From Hirudinaria manillensis (Eukaryota > Annelida > Clitellata > Hirudinida > Hirudinidae): DNA of 64,000 nucleotides. Shown here in pieces: positions 24,970-38,186 of this stretch. The notes under the pieces are model-generated. The model searched no databases. It saw only the letters and a program-made list of their open reading frames with translations, and was not told the origin of the DNA. The stretch covers positions 5,606,142-5,670,141 of the forward strand of contig CM067532.1 of assembly GCA_034509925.1 (NCBI GenBank). The letters are read 5' to 3'. The position numbers and the translations under genes were made by a program. How positions within the stretch are numbered: position 1 is the stretch's first letter; every line of letters starts with the position of its first letter.

Positions 24970-27900
24970 ATGATGTTATATATCAACAGATCTGGGAAAG
25001 TTTTGAAATTATTTGCCTTTGCTGCTCTTGGAGGTTCAATAGGATATGCTTTGTATGATAATGAAATCAGAAAAAACATTGAGGAACATGTCCCTTATGC
25101 AAAAGATGTGTTTGAAACAGTTTTTTCTTACCTCCCTACCCCTAAAGATGCAGACAAGTATGTTGTTTTTGTCTCCCAAAGGATGCCACTCATGACATAA
25201 TATTTTGTGTTGTATTTAGGAATATGCCTGCAAAAGAGACACCAAGTCAAGAAATAAAGCCTATAATTGTGGTAATTTTAACAGTACAACTTTTCATTTC
25301 CATAATTTATTTGATTTGAAGTGCAACTATATGTTGTATTATTTTGAAAGAAACATTAGAAAATATTATTACAATAGTTATTTTGGCTAGGGTCTTGAAA
25401 GTAATAAAATAAATTTTGTTTTAGTGATGCTCAATGTGTATTTTGTTAGATCTGCACCACATTTATAAACATGAATCAAAAATGTTGAAATTACCATATT
25501 ATCTTTATTTTAGATGGCATTTCAATTATTCAAAATTATATCTACTTAAACATTTCACCAAAGTATATAATGGACTTTAATGGCTATTAGGCATCAACAT
25601 AAAAATTCCTAGATTTTTTAAAAGTCTGTAGTTGTTAAGTTTAAAAACAAACTGATTTAAGTTGTATTTATAACATAATTTATGTTTCAGGTTGAGGAGA
25701 AGAAGGTTGAAGCTCCAGTTGTTGCAGGTTCAAATTAACTATCTTCTTAATGTCAGAACACGATGTCAGACATGTAGAACACTTTATTTGAAGCTTTGGA
25801 TCAAAAATGTTTAAATTCTAATTTTAGAAGTTCCTAAGACCAAAAAGGAACTTGAAATGGAAAAGAAAAAATTTGAAAAACAGGAGGCTGAGAGATTATT
25901 GAGGGAAAGGGAAGAATCAGAAGCTCTTCAAAATAAAAGTCAGAATGGCATGGATTTCTAGAGCTGACTTCTGTTTGTTAATTTAATTTCACCTGGGTGA
26001 TAATGCATTGTCTATTATTTTTATTACTATGAGTTTAATAACAATAACTATTATTTATTACTATGAGTTTAATAACAATAACTATTATTTATTACTATGT
26101 GTTTAATAACAATAACTATTATTTATTACTATGAGTTTAATAACAATAACTATTATTTTTATTATTTATTAATTGAATTTGCTTTTTCATTTGATTTTAA
26201 TGACATGCTTGTAGCAATTATTTATTATTCCATATTTATGTATAATAGTTAGGTCATTCATTAAACTCAAATCAAATTTTATTCCAACAACCACTAATAT
26301 TTGAACTGAAATCATTCACCATAATCATAGAGAACCACAAGGAATAATGTATTAAGCTACTTTGAGAAAGTCCCAAAATGTATCAAATTATTCTTTTATT
26401 CTAAAGTACTTGGCACAACTTGGTGTTATTTTAATCATTCCAAGTTATAATTATTTCAAAACCTTGTGTTTTTTTAATAAATATTCCACATAGTTCAAAA
26501 TTATCTTTTAACAGAATTAGAAGAGTCCTTACAAATCCATCTTCATAAAGTGAGAACAGCCATTGATTCAGCAGTTGAAGCAGCTGATAAAGCTACAGAT
26601 TCAGTGAGGCAACACACTCAGAAACTCAAAGCTGCTCTTGAGGTAAGTTCATTGATAGACATTGATGATTCATGTGTTTTTTTAAGTTAAGTTCGAAGCC
26701 TACTAACACTCTAATTCCAAAATGAAGACATCCGATGCAAAGGAGGGAGAATGGGAGGCTGTGGTTGGTGCTCACGGGGAAAGGAGTGAAGCGGTGCTCG
26801 CTTTTGATTCTTTGTCCAGCAAAGCAAAGTCAGTCTTACTTTCTAGTTTACCAGTTGCTTTAACTAAACTCAATGCTGATTTTTTAAGTCCAAGTCCATT
26901 TTTTCGTGGTGATGGCTAGATGACTTATCTTTCAACTTTGCATGTACTTTTATATTATTTATATTTGTTGATTAATGTGATTAATATATTAATATGCATG
27001 TGGTTCATGAATATGCACATCCATTAAGCAGCTCGCCTACTGGCATCCTTGGGGGAACTTCGCATTACTCCAAATGCTTTTTTGAATGGCTCAACATTCA
27101 TTATGCACATTTTGTGCATTACAATTGTTATTTATTGCAAATTATGTGTTATTCATTTGTTCATGTCTTAAGTAATTGACAGACTTTTAATTCAACACTT
27201 TAAATGTGTTAAAAGTGAGAAACATTTTTAAAAACTGGTTTATAATTGCCAGAAGTTTAATATGAATATAATAGTTTCTTAACATGTAGGTTAATTGACA
27301 TGTCAAATTAACATCTTATTAAAAATGTCTAGGTCACAGCTGGAAGAAATGAGAGCATTAATTGCAGAAGCAAAGAAAGACAAAGTGACCAAAAAGAACA
27401 GAGTGTTATATGATGCAGAAGATAAACTAAACAAACTCAACCAGTCTTACAATGTTTCTTCAAAAGAGGTTTGTGTTTCCTTCTTTATTGAAATTAACAT
27501 TTTATTATTTTAATAGTGCAGCTTGTGACTTTTGCCTTAAATTTAAATCAATTTCATTGCATAATTAAAATGCTCCTGATGGAAGTAATTTATTACTTTT
27601 GTTGTTATTATTTTTATTTTACGACTCAGTTTTATTTGAATGCTCAAGATGAGACACATTTATAAAAACATATGTTCATAAGTTAAAGCCCCTAATTTTT
27701 GCCCAACTTCTCAATTTTGAAAGTTAAATGCAAAAAGTTAGATAATGTATAATTTTGGATTATTTTTATGAATCGATTAACTAATGGTTATATTAACTTT
27801 CAGTTTTCCAAAGCCAAATCTGAAGCCAAAGTTTTCTCAGAATACAGAGATCTTGTTAAGAAAGGCAAGGAACAATTTAAAAAGGAATTGGAATCTGTCC

Positions 27901-29587
27901 TCCCTGAAGCGAACAAGATGACCTGTGAGTCTTGCATGAAAATTCTTTTTGCGTTATATGAGACTGTCCATGGTTTAATATAAAATACTCTTGATTTAAG
28001 CTATGATTAAGAGTTTTTGATTGCTTCTCTCTTAATGCATATCTTAATAGAATTAATTAACATTTCAATTAATAATTTTGTAAACAGCTTCTCTGAGTAA
28101 ATTGTCAGAGGAGGAGTTGAATGCTCTGATTGCCCATGCCCACAAACGCATCGATCAGTTGCAAAAACAACTTGCTGAGCAGCAGGTTTTGGAGAAACTA
28201 AGATTGGAAGAAGCCCTGTTCAGACAGAAAGAAGAGGATGCTGCCCTCCATTATGTTTCCATAAACCAGGAGAAGGATCTTTGGAAAAATGAGCTCGACA
28301 ATATTAAATCGAAATGGGTTGGCATTCTTGTTTATGAATATGAATGCTCGCTCCCCTCCGTGGCCTATTCTTTGTTCTCTTGAGATGAGCCATTCATTTT
28401 TTGTCCTTTTTAGGACCTTGAGGCTCAAGTGAATTTCGAGCAAGAATTGAAACGACAACTCACGAGACAAGCAGCTGCACACAGCGACCATATCACTGAC
28501 ATCCTTAAGGTTCAACAGAGGGAGTTGGAGGCAAAATTTTCTTTGCTACTCAGCGAGAAAATTGAAAAGGAAAGACAAGAATTCCAGAAACAAGTTGCAA
28601 GTTGGGTGGCCAGACTGAGAGGTATTGAAGAGGCCATTGACAGTAAGTATATTTATCAAGAATTAATTCCATATTTTGTTTGTTGTCATTAATAGTAGAT
28701 ATTTTGTATTAACCAATACTCCTAAAAATATGCTTTTTTGGATTTTATGAATAAAAATTCATTATAATTTATCAAAATTATTAATAATAAGCAAATTTAA
28801 ATGTGTGCTCAGAATTTTTAGTTAGTGTTTAGAGAAATTTCGTAGTTAGGATTGCAAGTGATTGACTTTTTTTTTAATAGAACGTGCCGAGCTGGAAAAG
28901 CAGGGTCATCAAGTTCAAAAGCTTTGGCTTGCTTGTGAATCTCTTCAGACTGCAGTAAACATTGGAAAGTTGGGAGCTAAAGATTGGCAAAGTAGGGTAA
29001 AGCCATTGGATGTTGAGATGCAATCAATAAGAGAAGCAGCTCAAGGACAACCAGCCATTGTAGCCATCCTGGATTCGGTTCCAAAATTAGCTGCAGAAAG
29101 GGGCGTCTGGACTGAGTCTGCTTTGATCGAAAGATTTAAAAAAGTCAGCAAAGTTTGCAAGCAGGTTGCTATGATAGATGAGACTACAAGTGTTGATGGA
29201 AACCTCTTCAAGTTTGCTTTGTCCTATCTGCAATCCAAGTTCATTATATCTGGAGCCAGTAAAACATATGATTCAGCAGATGATGAAGTGGATGTTGAAG
29301 ACTTGAAAAATGCTTTTACATTGCTTGACAATGCAGAGGTATAGAGGAATTCAATGAATCAATTGCAACAAACACATGACGTTTTCATTGACTTTCAGGC
29401 TTGCTTGAGGAGAGGAGATTTTGTCCAGGCTGTTCGCTTTGTAAACCAATTGTCTGGAGAACCAAAAAGGGCAGCCTCTGATTGGCTGGCTGAAGCCCGC
29501 TTACTTCTAGAAACAAAACAGATTTCTGCTGCTCTGTTGGCGTCTGCTTCGGCTGCAGGATTCACTTCTGCTGCCGGCACCTCATAA
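24970..29587 (+). CDS. IMMT: MIC60/mitofilin, MICOS core subunit
   Basis: MIC60 is an inner-membrane protein that organises crista junctions. The N-terminal exon (to 25157) has a short basic leader and one membrane helix, LFAFAALGGSIGYALYDNEI, matching the human glycine-rich helix. Later exons are near 25220-25271, 25691-25727, 25828-25938, 26515-26642, 26729-26832, 27333-27468, 27804-27924, 28088-28317, 28414-28642, 28881-29338 and 29399-29587. They encode the long coiled coil: AKSEAKVFSEYRDLVKKGKE, NALIAHAHKRIDQLQKQLAE, RQLTRQAAAHSDHITDILKV and ARLRGIEEAID. The C-terminal mitofilin signature has RVAMIDET-like QVAMIDETTS, FLSYLQS-like FALSYLQSKF and FVNQLSGEPKRAASDWLAEA. The 5' end is uncertain. 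ATG-ATG at 24970 gives an unspliced start. An upstream ATG at 24689 (MFKISSAVPKLL) looks like a better mitochondrial leader but does not join in frame through its best donor. Confidence 0.93.
26018..26160. repeat. 34-bp minisatellite, four copies, in a MIC60 intron
   Basis: Four head-to-tail copies of a unit of about 34 bp (ATTACTATGAGTTTAATAAC plus AATAACTATTATTT) lie in the intron between the exons ending at 25938 and starting at 26515. Copies are nearly identical; one has TGTG for TGAG. It is non-coding. Confidence 0.9.
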
Positions 29588-30959
29588 TTATTTCAACGGA
29601 GAATATTTCATTTAGAAAACTTTTTGTCGTTGATTTTCATGGAAATTAGCTAATAATGTTGTAACTTCTGTGAATTATTTGTAGTTGGGGAGCTATGTCA
29701 AGTCCAATGAAGGTAGTTGTCCTTAACATGGATATGAGGTTATTTCTAGGCTTGAGTTTGACATTTAAATCTGTTTGACTACTTTTGGGTGATCATAAAT
29801 GGGGATTTCTGTTATTAACACTTTTAGGTACTTGTAAATCCCCTTCCTAAATGGGAGCAAATTAAGCAAGTAGTGGCTTTGATTGCTTTTGATTTCCTAC
29901 CTGGGATATATGGTAATTTGTCATTGTGGGTTTTGCGTTCCTGGATCTCAGTCCTGCTCATTCTCTGGTATTGAAGCAGTGGAACATTATTACAATTCAG
30001 ATTGTATGGTGTCTGACCATTATAAGCCTTGCAGGGATTTGCGCAGAAATTTGTCACTGAGGTTGATGATGGTGAGATGGCTCTCTTTTCGAGGAAGAAC
30101 GAGATGTCGCTTCTTGGTGAGGTGGGCGCTACCGATATCTTGAGAACTCATTAAAGAGGTTGTCTTCGGTCGCATTTGGTGCAAGTCCGGCGCAGGTGAG
30201 TGCAAGCAGGGCCACAAAAAAACTAAATTTCGGTTTGAAACAGTTGGCTTCTTTATTGAGGAGCGATGCATATTTGCGTTGTTCGCCCTACTGCAATTAG
30301 TAACATCGTGTTACTTTTTTGCTAATCCAATTTTGACGTTGGTAACTATCTCTCCAAGATCATTAATTTAGAATGGAATTGTTGAATGGCATTAGGTAAA
30401 TGGTTCTAGGTTGCATTATTTTGGATATGCACCTCCTCACCAATTTTTGAAACTCTCACCTGAGGGGATTTATTAGTTAGGGTTCGCCTCTTAAATTCGT
30501 TAACAAAAGTAAATAACCAATGTGATTAGAAATAGTGAAATAATTTATTTTTTTCTAAAATTTATTTAAATAAACCGTATTTAAATGTAATTTGATTACT
30601 GTGAGTAATCACGCCTAATAAAATCACGAAGCCTGCAATGCAAATGAGTACATGTGGAGCAGTCATGATTCATAATTATATTCCTGGCGATACTAGGGGT
30701 TAGTCGGGAGTACTCTGTTGTGTCGCTGCCTGGGTGAGGTATTCCGGTGATTCGAATATCCTGCGATTAGCAAGTAAGTCCAATAAATCAGTTTCTTTGT
30801 TTTAATTTAAGTTTTAAAATTCATTCTCTTAGAGGATTAACATCATAGAACGTTTTACCGTCGATTTCTTTATATATTCATATAGATAAGTTGAAATAAC
30901 ACATAAACACCAGATCACAAATTGTTGCACAAAGACTTCTTACCAAGACCAACTCGTTC
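29588..30959. other. Intergenic region, MIC60 to band 4.1, with unassigned open frames
   Basis: Between 29820 and 30270 both strands carry overlapping open frames of 77-86 codons, and the base composition is richer in GC than its surroundings. On the plus strand, the stretch after GCAGGGATTTGC (about 30033) reads FVTEVDDGEMALFSRKNEMS and ends at a stop near 30151. On the minus strand a frame at 29824-30057 includes YNGQTPYNL. I recognise no family; a decayed transposon is possible. The rest is AT-rich with no feature seen. Confidence 0.35.
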
Positions 30960-33900
30960 ATGATGGAATGCAGGGTGCAGATGTTGGATGGATCTGAATT
31001 GACAATCGACCTCGATGTAAATTGTGTTTATATACGATTAACATAATTTAAATTGATTAAAATTATAAACTAAAATTGAAAAACATTAGTCAAATAACTA
31101 TAAACTCGTAAGTAATGGTAAAGGGTATATATTTGGAAATCCAGCAACTGTAAGAGCATGTCAAGTGCTACTCAAATGTTACTAGCGATGACAGATATTA
31201 ATATTTTGTTTACTTGGTTGCATTTATTTAAACAAAACCTTGTCTCACCTTTATTCAGAAAAAGGCCACTGGTCAAGACTTGCTCGATGCTGTATGCAAA
31301 AGAATTGAATTAAATGAAATGGATTATTTTGGATGCACTTTCAAGGACTCTAAGGGCCAGAAGGTGTGTGAACTTTGACTTGTTGTTGCATGTGTTGGAC
31401 AAAATCTCATTAAATTTTAAATAGTTAGAGTTTAAAGTAAAATACTTTTTTTTAGATTTGGGTGAATGCCAAGAAACTTGGAAAACAGTTAAATGGTATG
31501 CCTGTTCTTAGATATTCATTAAGATAGAATATTTTATTTATGGAAATATTTTATTATAATGAATGTGACATTGTTTGAACGATTTTGTATCACAAGAAAA
31601 ATGTACATTTGATTTTAAGGAGTCACATGCAAATTATTTTTATTACTGTGTGATTTGAGAATATTTTTTCAGATTTGTCATTTATAAAAATTACTTTCTT
31701 CAAATTCACCAATTATAGCAGTTCCACATAATTATATGGAATACATACATTGAATATTGAATGTGATTTGTATTTAACATAAAAGATTTAATAAATGTGA
31801 CATGAATGATATAAAAACACTTTTGTGATGAATAACATCACACACGACGCTATTAAAAGATTATTTTTAAAAAATTGCATTCAGTTGTGATGTTATAAAA
31901 TGTTTTTATTCCACTGAAAATTTCCCTGAACCTTGGTAACTTGGCTACTCTTGGTAGCATTGTTTCCAACCTTGCAGTTACCATGGTTACCACAGTAATC
32001 CTGTAGCAATCCTGTACCTTGTGTCTCTAAATCCTAAGTGCTCAAAATCTTTACATAATTATTATATATGGTGGTTTATTTTTAATTTAATATTTAATTT
32101 AATTCCTTTCAAAAATTCTGAAATAATTTTTCTTAATTGATCAATAATTTGGTTGCAAACATCAAAGGGGGAGCTCCGCAATTTGCTTTCCGAGTGAAGT
32201 TCTACCCGCCCGATCCAAACAGTCTTAACGAAGAAATCACCAGGTAGTTGTGATATGAATTCTTAGCTTTCCAGGAGTTCATATTTACAAAAATTTATAT
32301 TAACAAAGAATTTAATTTATATTAATTTTTTAAAGAAATTGAATGTCCTTTTAAGGTACCAACTCTTTCTGCAACTTCGTTGTGATGTTCTCTGTGGAAG
32401 GTATTTTGTTACCACTTTGATGTGCATTACCATTATTTGAAATAAATGTTTTGTAATTATTAAGCTTTGATTGCATAATTGTATTATTCTCATAATTTTA
32501 TTGTTCTTTTTCCAGCCTTCCTTGCTCTTTTGTAACGACTGCACTTCTTGGGTCCTATGCTGCCCAATCGCAGTTGGGGGACTACGTACTTTCCGATCAC
32601 GGGACGGGCAGCTCCTACCTGAAGGACATCAGTTTTGCTCAAAATCAGACTCAGGAGCTTCTTGACAAGATTGCTGAGCTCCATAAAACTCACTTGTGAG
32701 TTAATTACCTTCTAAATTGTTACATGAATTAGTAAAATAATAAAGGTTAAAATTCTTTCAGGGGCATGCATCCTGCAGAGGCAGAACTCAACTATCTGGA
32801 CAATGCCTGCAAACTTTCTCTTTATGGAGTGCACATGTTCCAAGCCAAGGTATTAACAATTTTTATTGATTTTTGAGGACTCTCATTATTATCTTACTTA
32901 TCCCTGTAATGTACATTTTGTTTCTTGCAGGATAGTGCAGATGGGGATATTGAGATTGGTATTTGTGCAGCTGGGATCCTTATTTTCAAAGAGAGGCTAA
33001 GAGTTCACAGGTTTTCTATGATTACTTGATATTTTTTTCAATGCCTTATGTGTGAGATCTGAAGAATGATGACTCATGTAGAGATTAAGAATCTTTGTTA
33101 ATTATAACTATTATTAATCTCAATTATAACTAGCTGTCCAAATTATTTATTCAGATTTACATGGCCAAAAATACTTAAAATATCCTACAAAAGGAACATT
33201 TTTACAATCAAAATTCGGCCTGGCGAGGTGAGCCGAATATTTTCATAATCCTCGTTGATTAATATTTAATCACGCCATATTTTAACTTGAAAATTATTCA
33301 TAAAAAATTCATAAATTATTGCAAAAGAAGTCACATAAGTTTAAGTAGGACAACAGACAAGTTGTTGAAAGTAACCATTCCATTATCTTATTGGTAGTTT
33401 GAACAAATGGAGACAACAATGGACTACAAATTGACAAATTATCAGGCATCAAAGAGACTGTGGAGACTAGCAGTTGAACATCATGGATTTTTCAGGTTTT
33501 ATGTCAAAGCATTGCTTGTTGATTTTTAACTTCTAAAAAGTAGAATCAAATTACTTCATTAAAAATATACTATGAAAGATAATTCTTGCATATTTATTTA
33601 ATTACTATTACATTCAGACTCAGGGAAACAGAGCCTCTTCCAAAGGGTCTTTTTTCACGATTTGGACCAAAATATCGATATTGTGGTAAGACCTTTTATC
33701 AAGCCCAGCAAGTTGGTGATAAGAGTCAGAGAAGCATATCGAGAGTGGTTGGAAGGAAATTCGTTGGCTCTAAAAGTATGGAGACAGGTCTTACAAGATT
33801 TCTTAATTGAGATGACTACACATAGCTTACTTAGACGCTTTTAACCTTCGCATACTTCGTCGAAATTTTAGTTTTGACTGGATACAGCACCGAACGTTCG

Positions 33901-35874
33901 GAAACTTACCAGCAGCAGGAAGGCTCTCGAACGGCCACTTTGGATTTGAAGAAAAGAAGGCAGAATTCGTTACATGACCTCAACAATGACAACCAATATA
34001 CATTGAATTCGGTTGGCTTTTAAGAGATTTTAACTCACCTGGATTTAACTTACCTACCTAATTGGTATTTCATATAATTTATGTTTACCAAATTTATTTA
34101 TTTTTCATGTAATTTATGTTTACCAAAACATTTTAATTTAACATGAAATGAAAACATGATGAATGAAAATCATGAAAAGCTTGGAGTAAAAAATATATGT
34201 TTAATGGTGGTGGACATCATAGGTTTTGGAACTAGGTGCTTCTAATCACTGTTTATAACATTTTTATCAAATCTATGCACATATAAATATAAGCACATTC
34301 TATATTGTATATTTAAATTTTATGTCAGTGTATGTGACTAATATGAACTTTCTCTGGGAGCTATGTCGTGGAAATATTAAGAATTAACATATTGCATGAA
34401 TAATTTATTACCTATTAGATCACTTCTTAATCTTGAAATTATTCTTGTTCAGAATGGTGGAGAGAGCTATGTAAACCAAGGAGGACAGATGTGGACTGGA
34501 TGGGATGGCTCTAGGAAGCAGTTGATTGACAGAGATACCATTTCTGTTGGTACCATTTTAAATCTTTTAATTACTCTCTAAGGCAAAAAATGTAGGCCAG
34601 ATTTCCTCAAACCATAACATGTTTATAAATCAAACAAAGATTCTTCCCATCATAAATATTTTTATAAGTCATGTTTATGTAATATAACTCATAATATACA
34701 TTTCTTTATTGAGTTATTCATATTTTATACTTATAACCATGTAGAGCCTTTATGTACTGCAGCCTCACAGAGGAGTTTTATGGGAGTACAAGCTTGGTTT
34801 CATGATGTGACATGTAATGGTTGTTGCTTTGTACTGCTGTTTGCAAGAATCCTATCCATTTGGCCAACCTGACCATAATGATTAATTATTTATTTAATAA
34901 TCCATAATTAATTACTTAGAAATATACATTCTTAGGCATAGAAAAAATGTTTTATCATCCTTATTCTGAATTTTGTTGTTTTTTTTTTTTAGAGAAGTGC
35001 CACCAGTGATGAGGCAACATTTCCTTTGGAACCCTATCAAACCAACCAGCATTATGATGGCTATCAGTCTTATAACAGAACAGGCAAACATACTCTATCT
35101 TCTGATACTAGTCTAAGGAGAAACAACCAATATGACATGTTATATGAGCATGGCATAAGAAATAGTGATTGGGATCACATCAATGCAGACACATCACGTA
35201 GTTATACTACAGCAGACGGAACCAGAGTCACTGAGGTACGAGGAGTTGGAAATTAAAATGATATAATCATTTTTTAATAATAATGCACAACAAATTTTAA
35301 AAATGTTTGCTTCCTGAAAAGCTTTTGCTTTTTAGACATGATGTAGATGTGCACAAATAGTTAAATTTTTACAGCACTGAAATTTTGAAATGAAAATTAA
35401 CAATTTGCTATTTACTGGAAATATTGCATGTAATATATTACATTACATATTATATTAAATTATGTTCTAATATCTGATTGACTTGGGTTTAAAGAATAAG
35501 ATTTGCTTGCCCTTACTTTGGTCCAATTTCTAAATATCATTATTTTAATTTAATCTTAGGATTGTTTACATTTCCATTAAAATCCATTAAGATAACATCT
35601 TTTCTTAAGTACCGATCTCAGAGAGATGGTGTTGTCGAAACTCGAATTGAGAAGAGGTATCCCGATGGGGGACAGTCACATTCTGTTGATTATGATAAGG
35701 TCAGTCGTCAAGATATCAATTAATCTTATTTTATTATTAAAACAGTGATATTTTGAATTTATTTAACAGGCTTTGTCTGATGCAATACTGGCTGTAACCA
35801 ATGTTGACACGAACCTTGCTGTAGAAAAGATTGAGATCCAAACTAGAGAAGAAACCAATGCCACGATGGTTTAA
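30960..35874 (+). CDS. EPB41: Band 4.1 protein: FERM, FERM-adjacent and C-terminal domains
   Basis: Band 4.1 proteins (vertebrate EPB41 family, fly coracle) link membrane proteins to the spectrin-actin cortex. Sixteen exons join in frame for about 560 residues. FERM lobe F1 begins [19 protein letters not shown], with [17 protein letters not shown] and [10 protein letters not shown]2 has [40 protein letters not shown], and [16 protein letters not shown]3 has [43 protein letters not shown] and [12 protein letters not shown]. Exon 33618-33787 carries the FERM-adjacent region ([20 protein letters not shown], then [13 protein letters not shown]). After a polar linker, exons 35610-35699 and 35770-35874 encode the 4.1 C-terminal domain: [15 protein letters not shown] and [20 protein letters not shown], matching human GISETRIEKR and ALAQAIKEA. 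No spectrin-actin-binding block was recognised, as in many invertebrate homologues. Confidence 0.95.
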
Positions 35875-37499
35875 AAATTATGTTCTGATTCAAACTTGTG
35901 ATCTGAGTTAACTTTTTTATTTGATTCTTGCTGGAATTCAAGAGATTCTGATAGTATTTTATTTAATGAACAACAATTTTTTTTCTTTATTTGTGCTTCT
36001 TGGTGGCTTGTTGCATGTGTTGCTTGTGGCTTTCTCAGCTTAATGTTCTGGCAGTTTTATTAGTGAAACTAGTGGGAAAATGTGTGAAAACTTATATTCT
36101 TCAAAATTTTATGGGATTTTGTGAATTTAATCTGAATCTGTGAAAATCATAGCATTGTAGGTGCAAATAATCATTTAATAATCTGCAGACAAATTTATTC
36201 TGACATATCATTCTGTTAACGTGTTTCATTAAATAGTAATTCATTACAGAATTCTTATAATTACCTCTTGATTTTTGAGTGGCTTTGGAATTTTTGAAAT
36301 GGTTGTCAAATTTGTATTTTGTCCGTGATTTTAAACTTTGTAGCTTTTAGATTATTTTTTCATTTTACTCGTGGACCTCACTTTGGAATTATTTCATTTC
36401 ATTATATTTAAATATTACAGTAAATCTGGGGCTGACGTGAATTTTGTTGATTTATTGATTCAAAGGGGCCAGGATAATGATAGTTTAGTTATTCCCTTGT
36501 ACTTAAAATCAAGTTTTATTCATTATTATACTTTATGCAATAGATCATAAATAGTATCTGGTACTTGTGAACTGACATTGCAGTTTTGCATTTTGGATTT
36601 TGATGGATATAATGAATGTTACAAGGTGCTGGAGATCATTGGTAGATGCTAAATTACGCCAGAAGAAAGGGAATGAAGGTATTTGAGAATATCAGACCAG
36701 ATCTTACTTTGCTGTGCTTATTTTACTATGCTGAAAAAAAGCTTTGAGGAACCATAAAAAATTTTTTTTTAATTCTCGAACGAGGTGGCTCAACTGCGCA
36801 CTGCAACTTCAAAAACATACCTTGATACGTTCAAGCCACTTTGATTTATTAGGGGAATGACTGACTTACAAGTAATTTGTATCTTTGAGCGTCATCTGAA
36901 CCTCAAATTGGTAAATGACATTTATTGCTTAATGACTAAATATGAAGGATCACATGCACTGCGATCAATTTTGGACTTTTCCACTACGGTGCCCGATGTA
37001 AGATCATAAAAGTAGCGAGAAATTTACATCTTATTTTTTTTTTACATTTCTATATTATAACTCAAAGTCTCTTGACTCAGTACTTAATTAACATGTCAGG
37101 CAAAATTTGAGCGTGAGTGAAACTTCATAGAAAATATTATTGATATTATTCAGTTGCATTTTATGTATGAAGTTATCACTTTCTATACAGTAAATACATT
37201 TTATTAAATCTGGCTAATATAACAAATTAATTTAATTGAAATTCACTTCCTCTAAGTCGTCAAAAGAGCCCCCCCCTATCGAAATATTTTCTTGCAAGTT
37301 TCTTTCGAACGCATCCGATAAACCATGGTAGTATTACTGCGAACTTTGGTCAGTCGAACGAATTAATACAATATAAAAATTCCAATTGATATTAATCAAT
37401 TGATGTTGATTCACTAACATTTTGTCTCAACAGTCATTTGAACACCAAAATCGGTGTCCTTTTTCGAGCCTTTATACCGGCGAGCAAAGGTATTTCTTC
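35875..37499. other. Intergenic region, band 4.1 to U3 copy 1
   Basis: AT-rich 3' flank of band 4.1, then the upstream region of U3 copy 1. No coding exon was seen. Sequence from about 37245 is partly shared with the region upstream of U3 copy 2 (listed separately). Confidence 0.5.
37245..37499 (+). promoter_or_regulatory. Putative snRNA-type promoter of U3 copy 1
   Basis: Two blocks are shared with the region upstream of U3 copy 2. The distal block, about 250 nt upstream, reads CTTCCTCTAA, then AGAGC, CCCC, TCGAAAT and ATTTTCTT. The proximal block, about 30-50 nt upstream, reads TGTCCTTTTTC and then, across a TTTATAC/TAATATG segment, CGGCGAG. Intervening sequence differs. Position and conservation suit distal and proximal elements of an snRNA-type promoter. 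This is inference from comparing the two copies only. Confidence 0.55.
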
Positions 37500-37737
37500 A
37501 GAGTCATACTTCTAGGGATCATCTCTTTAGTTGACTTCGCCAGGACGTCAGTCAAAACTGATTCTGGTACCCAAACCAGGATGACGAGTCTCGGCGCCTT
37601 TCACTGAGCGCGAGGAAGGGTTGGCGTGGTTTGGTAGTCTTTGGAAACGAAGACGTCCACCGCTCCTCCCGTCGATGAACGCTCTCTCTCGTCTCAGACG
37701 AGTGGGGAGGTGAGAGTCGCTTTCCGACTGGTTCTAC
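37500..37737 (+). ncRNA. U3: U3 snoRNA, copy 1
   Basis: U3 is the box C/D snoRNA that base-pairs with pre-rRNA and drives 18S processing in the small-subunit processome. The 5' end AGAGTCATACTTCTAGGGAT plus CATCTCTTTAGTT matches the universal U3 5' domain (human AAGACTATACTTTCAGGGAT plus CATTTCTATAGT: GAC, A' and A boxes). Further along, CCAGGATGACGAG fits box C', CACTGAGCGCGAGGAAGG fits the box B region (human CTGAGCGTGAAG), and GTCGATGAACG fits box C. A long hairpin stem follows (CTCTCTCGTC/GACGAG), then the terminal TTTCCGACTGGTT in the place of box D (human GTCTGAGTGGT). Length is about 235 nt. It differs from copy 2 by one base (A at 37636, G at 38553). Confidence 0.88.
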
Positions 37738-37765
37738 TTTTTTTTTTATCAAATCAAGGTTAACT
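37738..37765 (+). terminator. Putative 3' box after U3 copy 1
   Basis: A T-run is followed by AAATCAAGGTTAA, conserved after copy 2 as AAATCAAGGATAA. It resembles the 3'-end formation box of Pol II snRNA genes in position and purine-rich core. Inferred from the two copies only. Confidence 0.45.
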
Positions 37766-38186
37766 TATGGAGAGACTATCTCTGTTCTAATGCTCCTTTT
37801 CCGTTAACAGGGGGACTCCTGTTGGAATACGACCAGCCGGGAGTATGATACCCTTTGCCATCTCACTGAGTAAGACGGCATCGAGGGACGCTCTCGTCTA
37901 AAGCGACCATGGAGGTGTTTATACTGACGCAGCCACATCACCTTGGTCATTAAACTATTTTTTTAAATTAATCGATTCTAATTTTAGTTTTAATAAGGAT
38001 TTCAAACGAGATAACCATTGAAAACAGAAATAGGCTTATTATACTGATGCAAGCATAGACCCCTTATCTCGCATCATAAAGTTTCTAATAGTTTGTTACA
38101 TCTTTAAGATGTAATAGGTGACAAATGTAATTAAAAATATTATAACATATAATTGAACGACCTTGTTCTCTTAGGTCATAGCTTCG

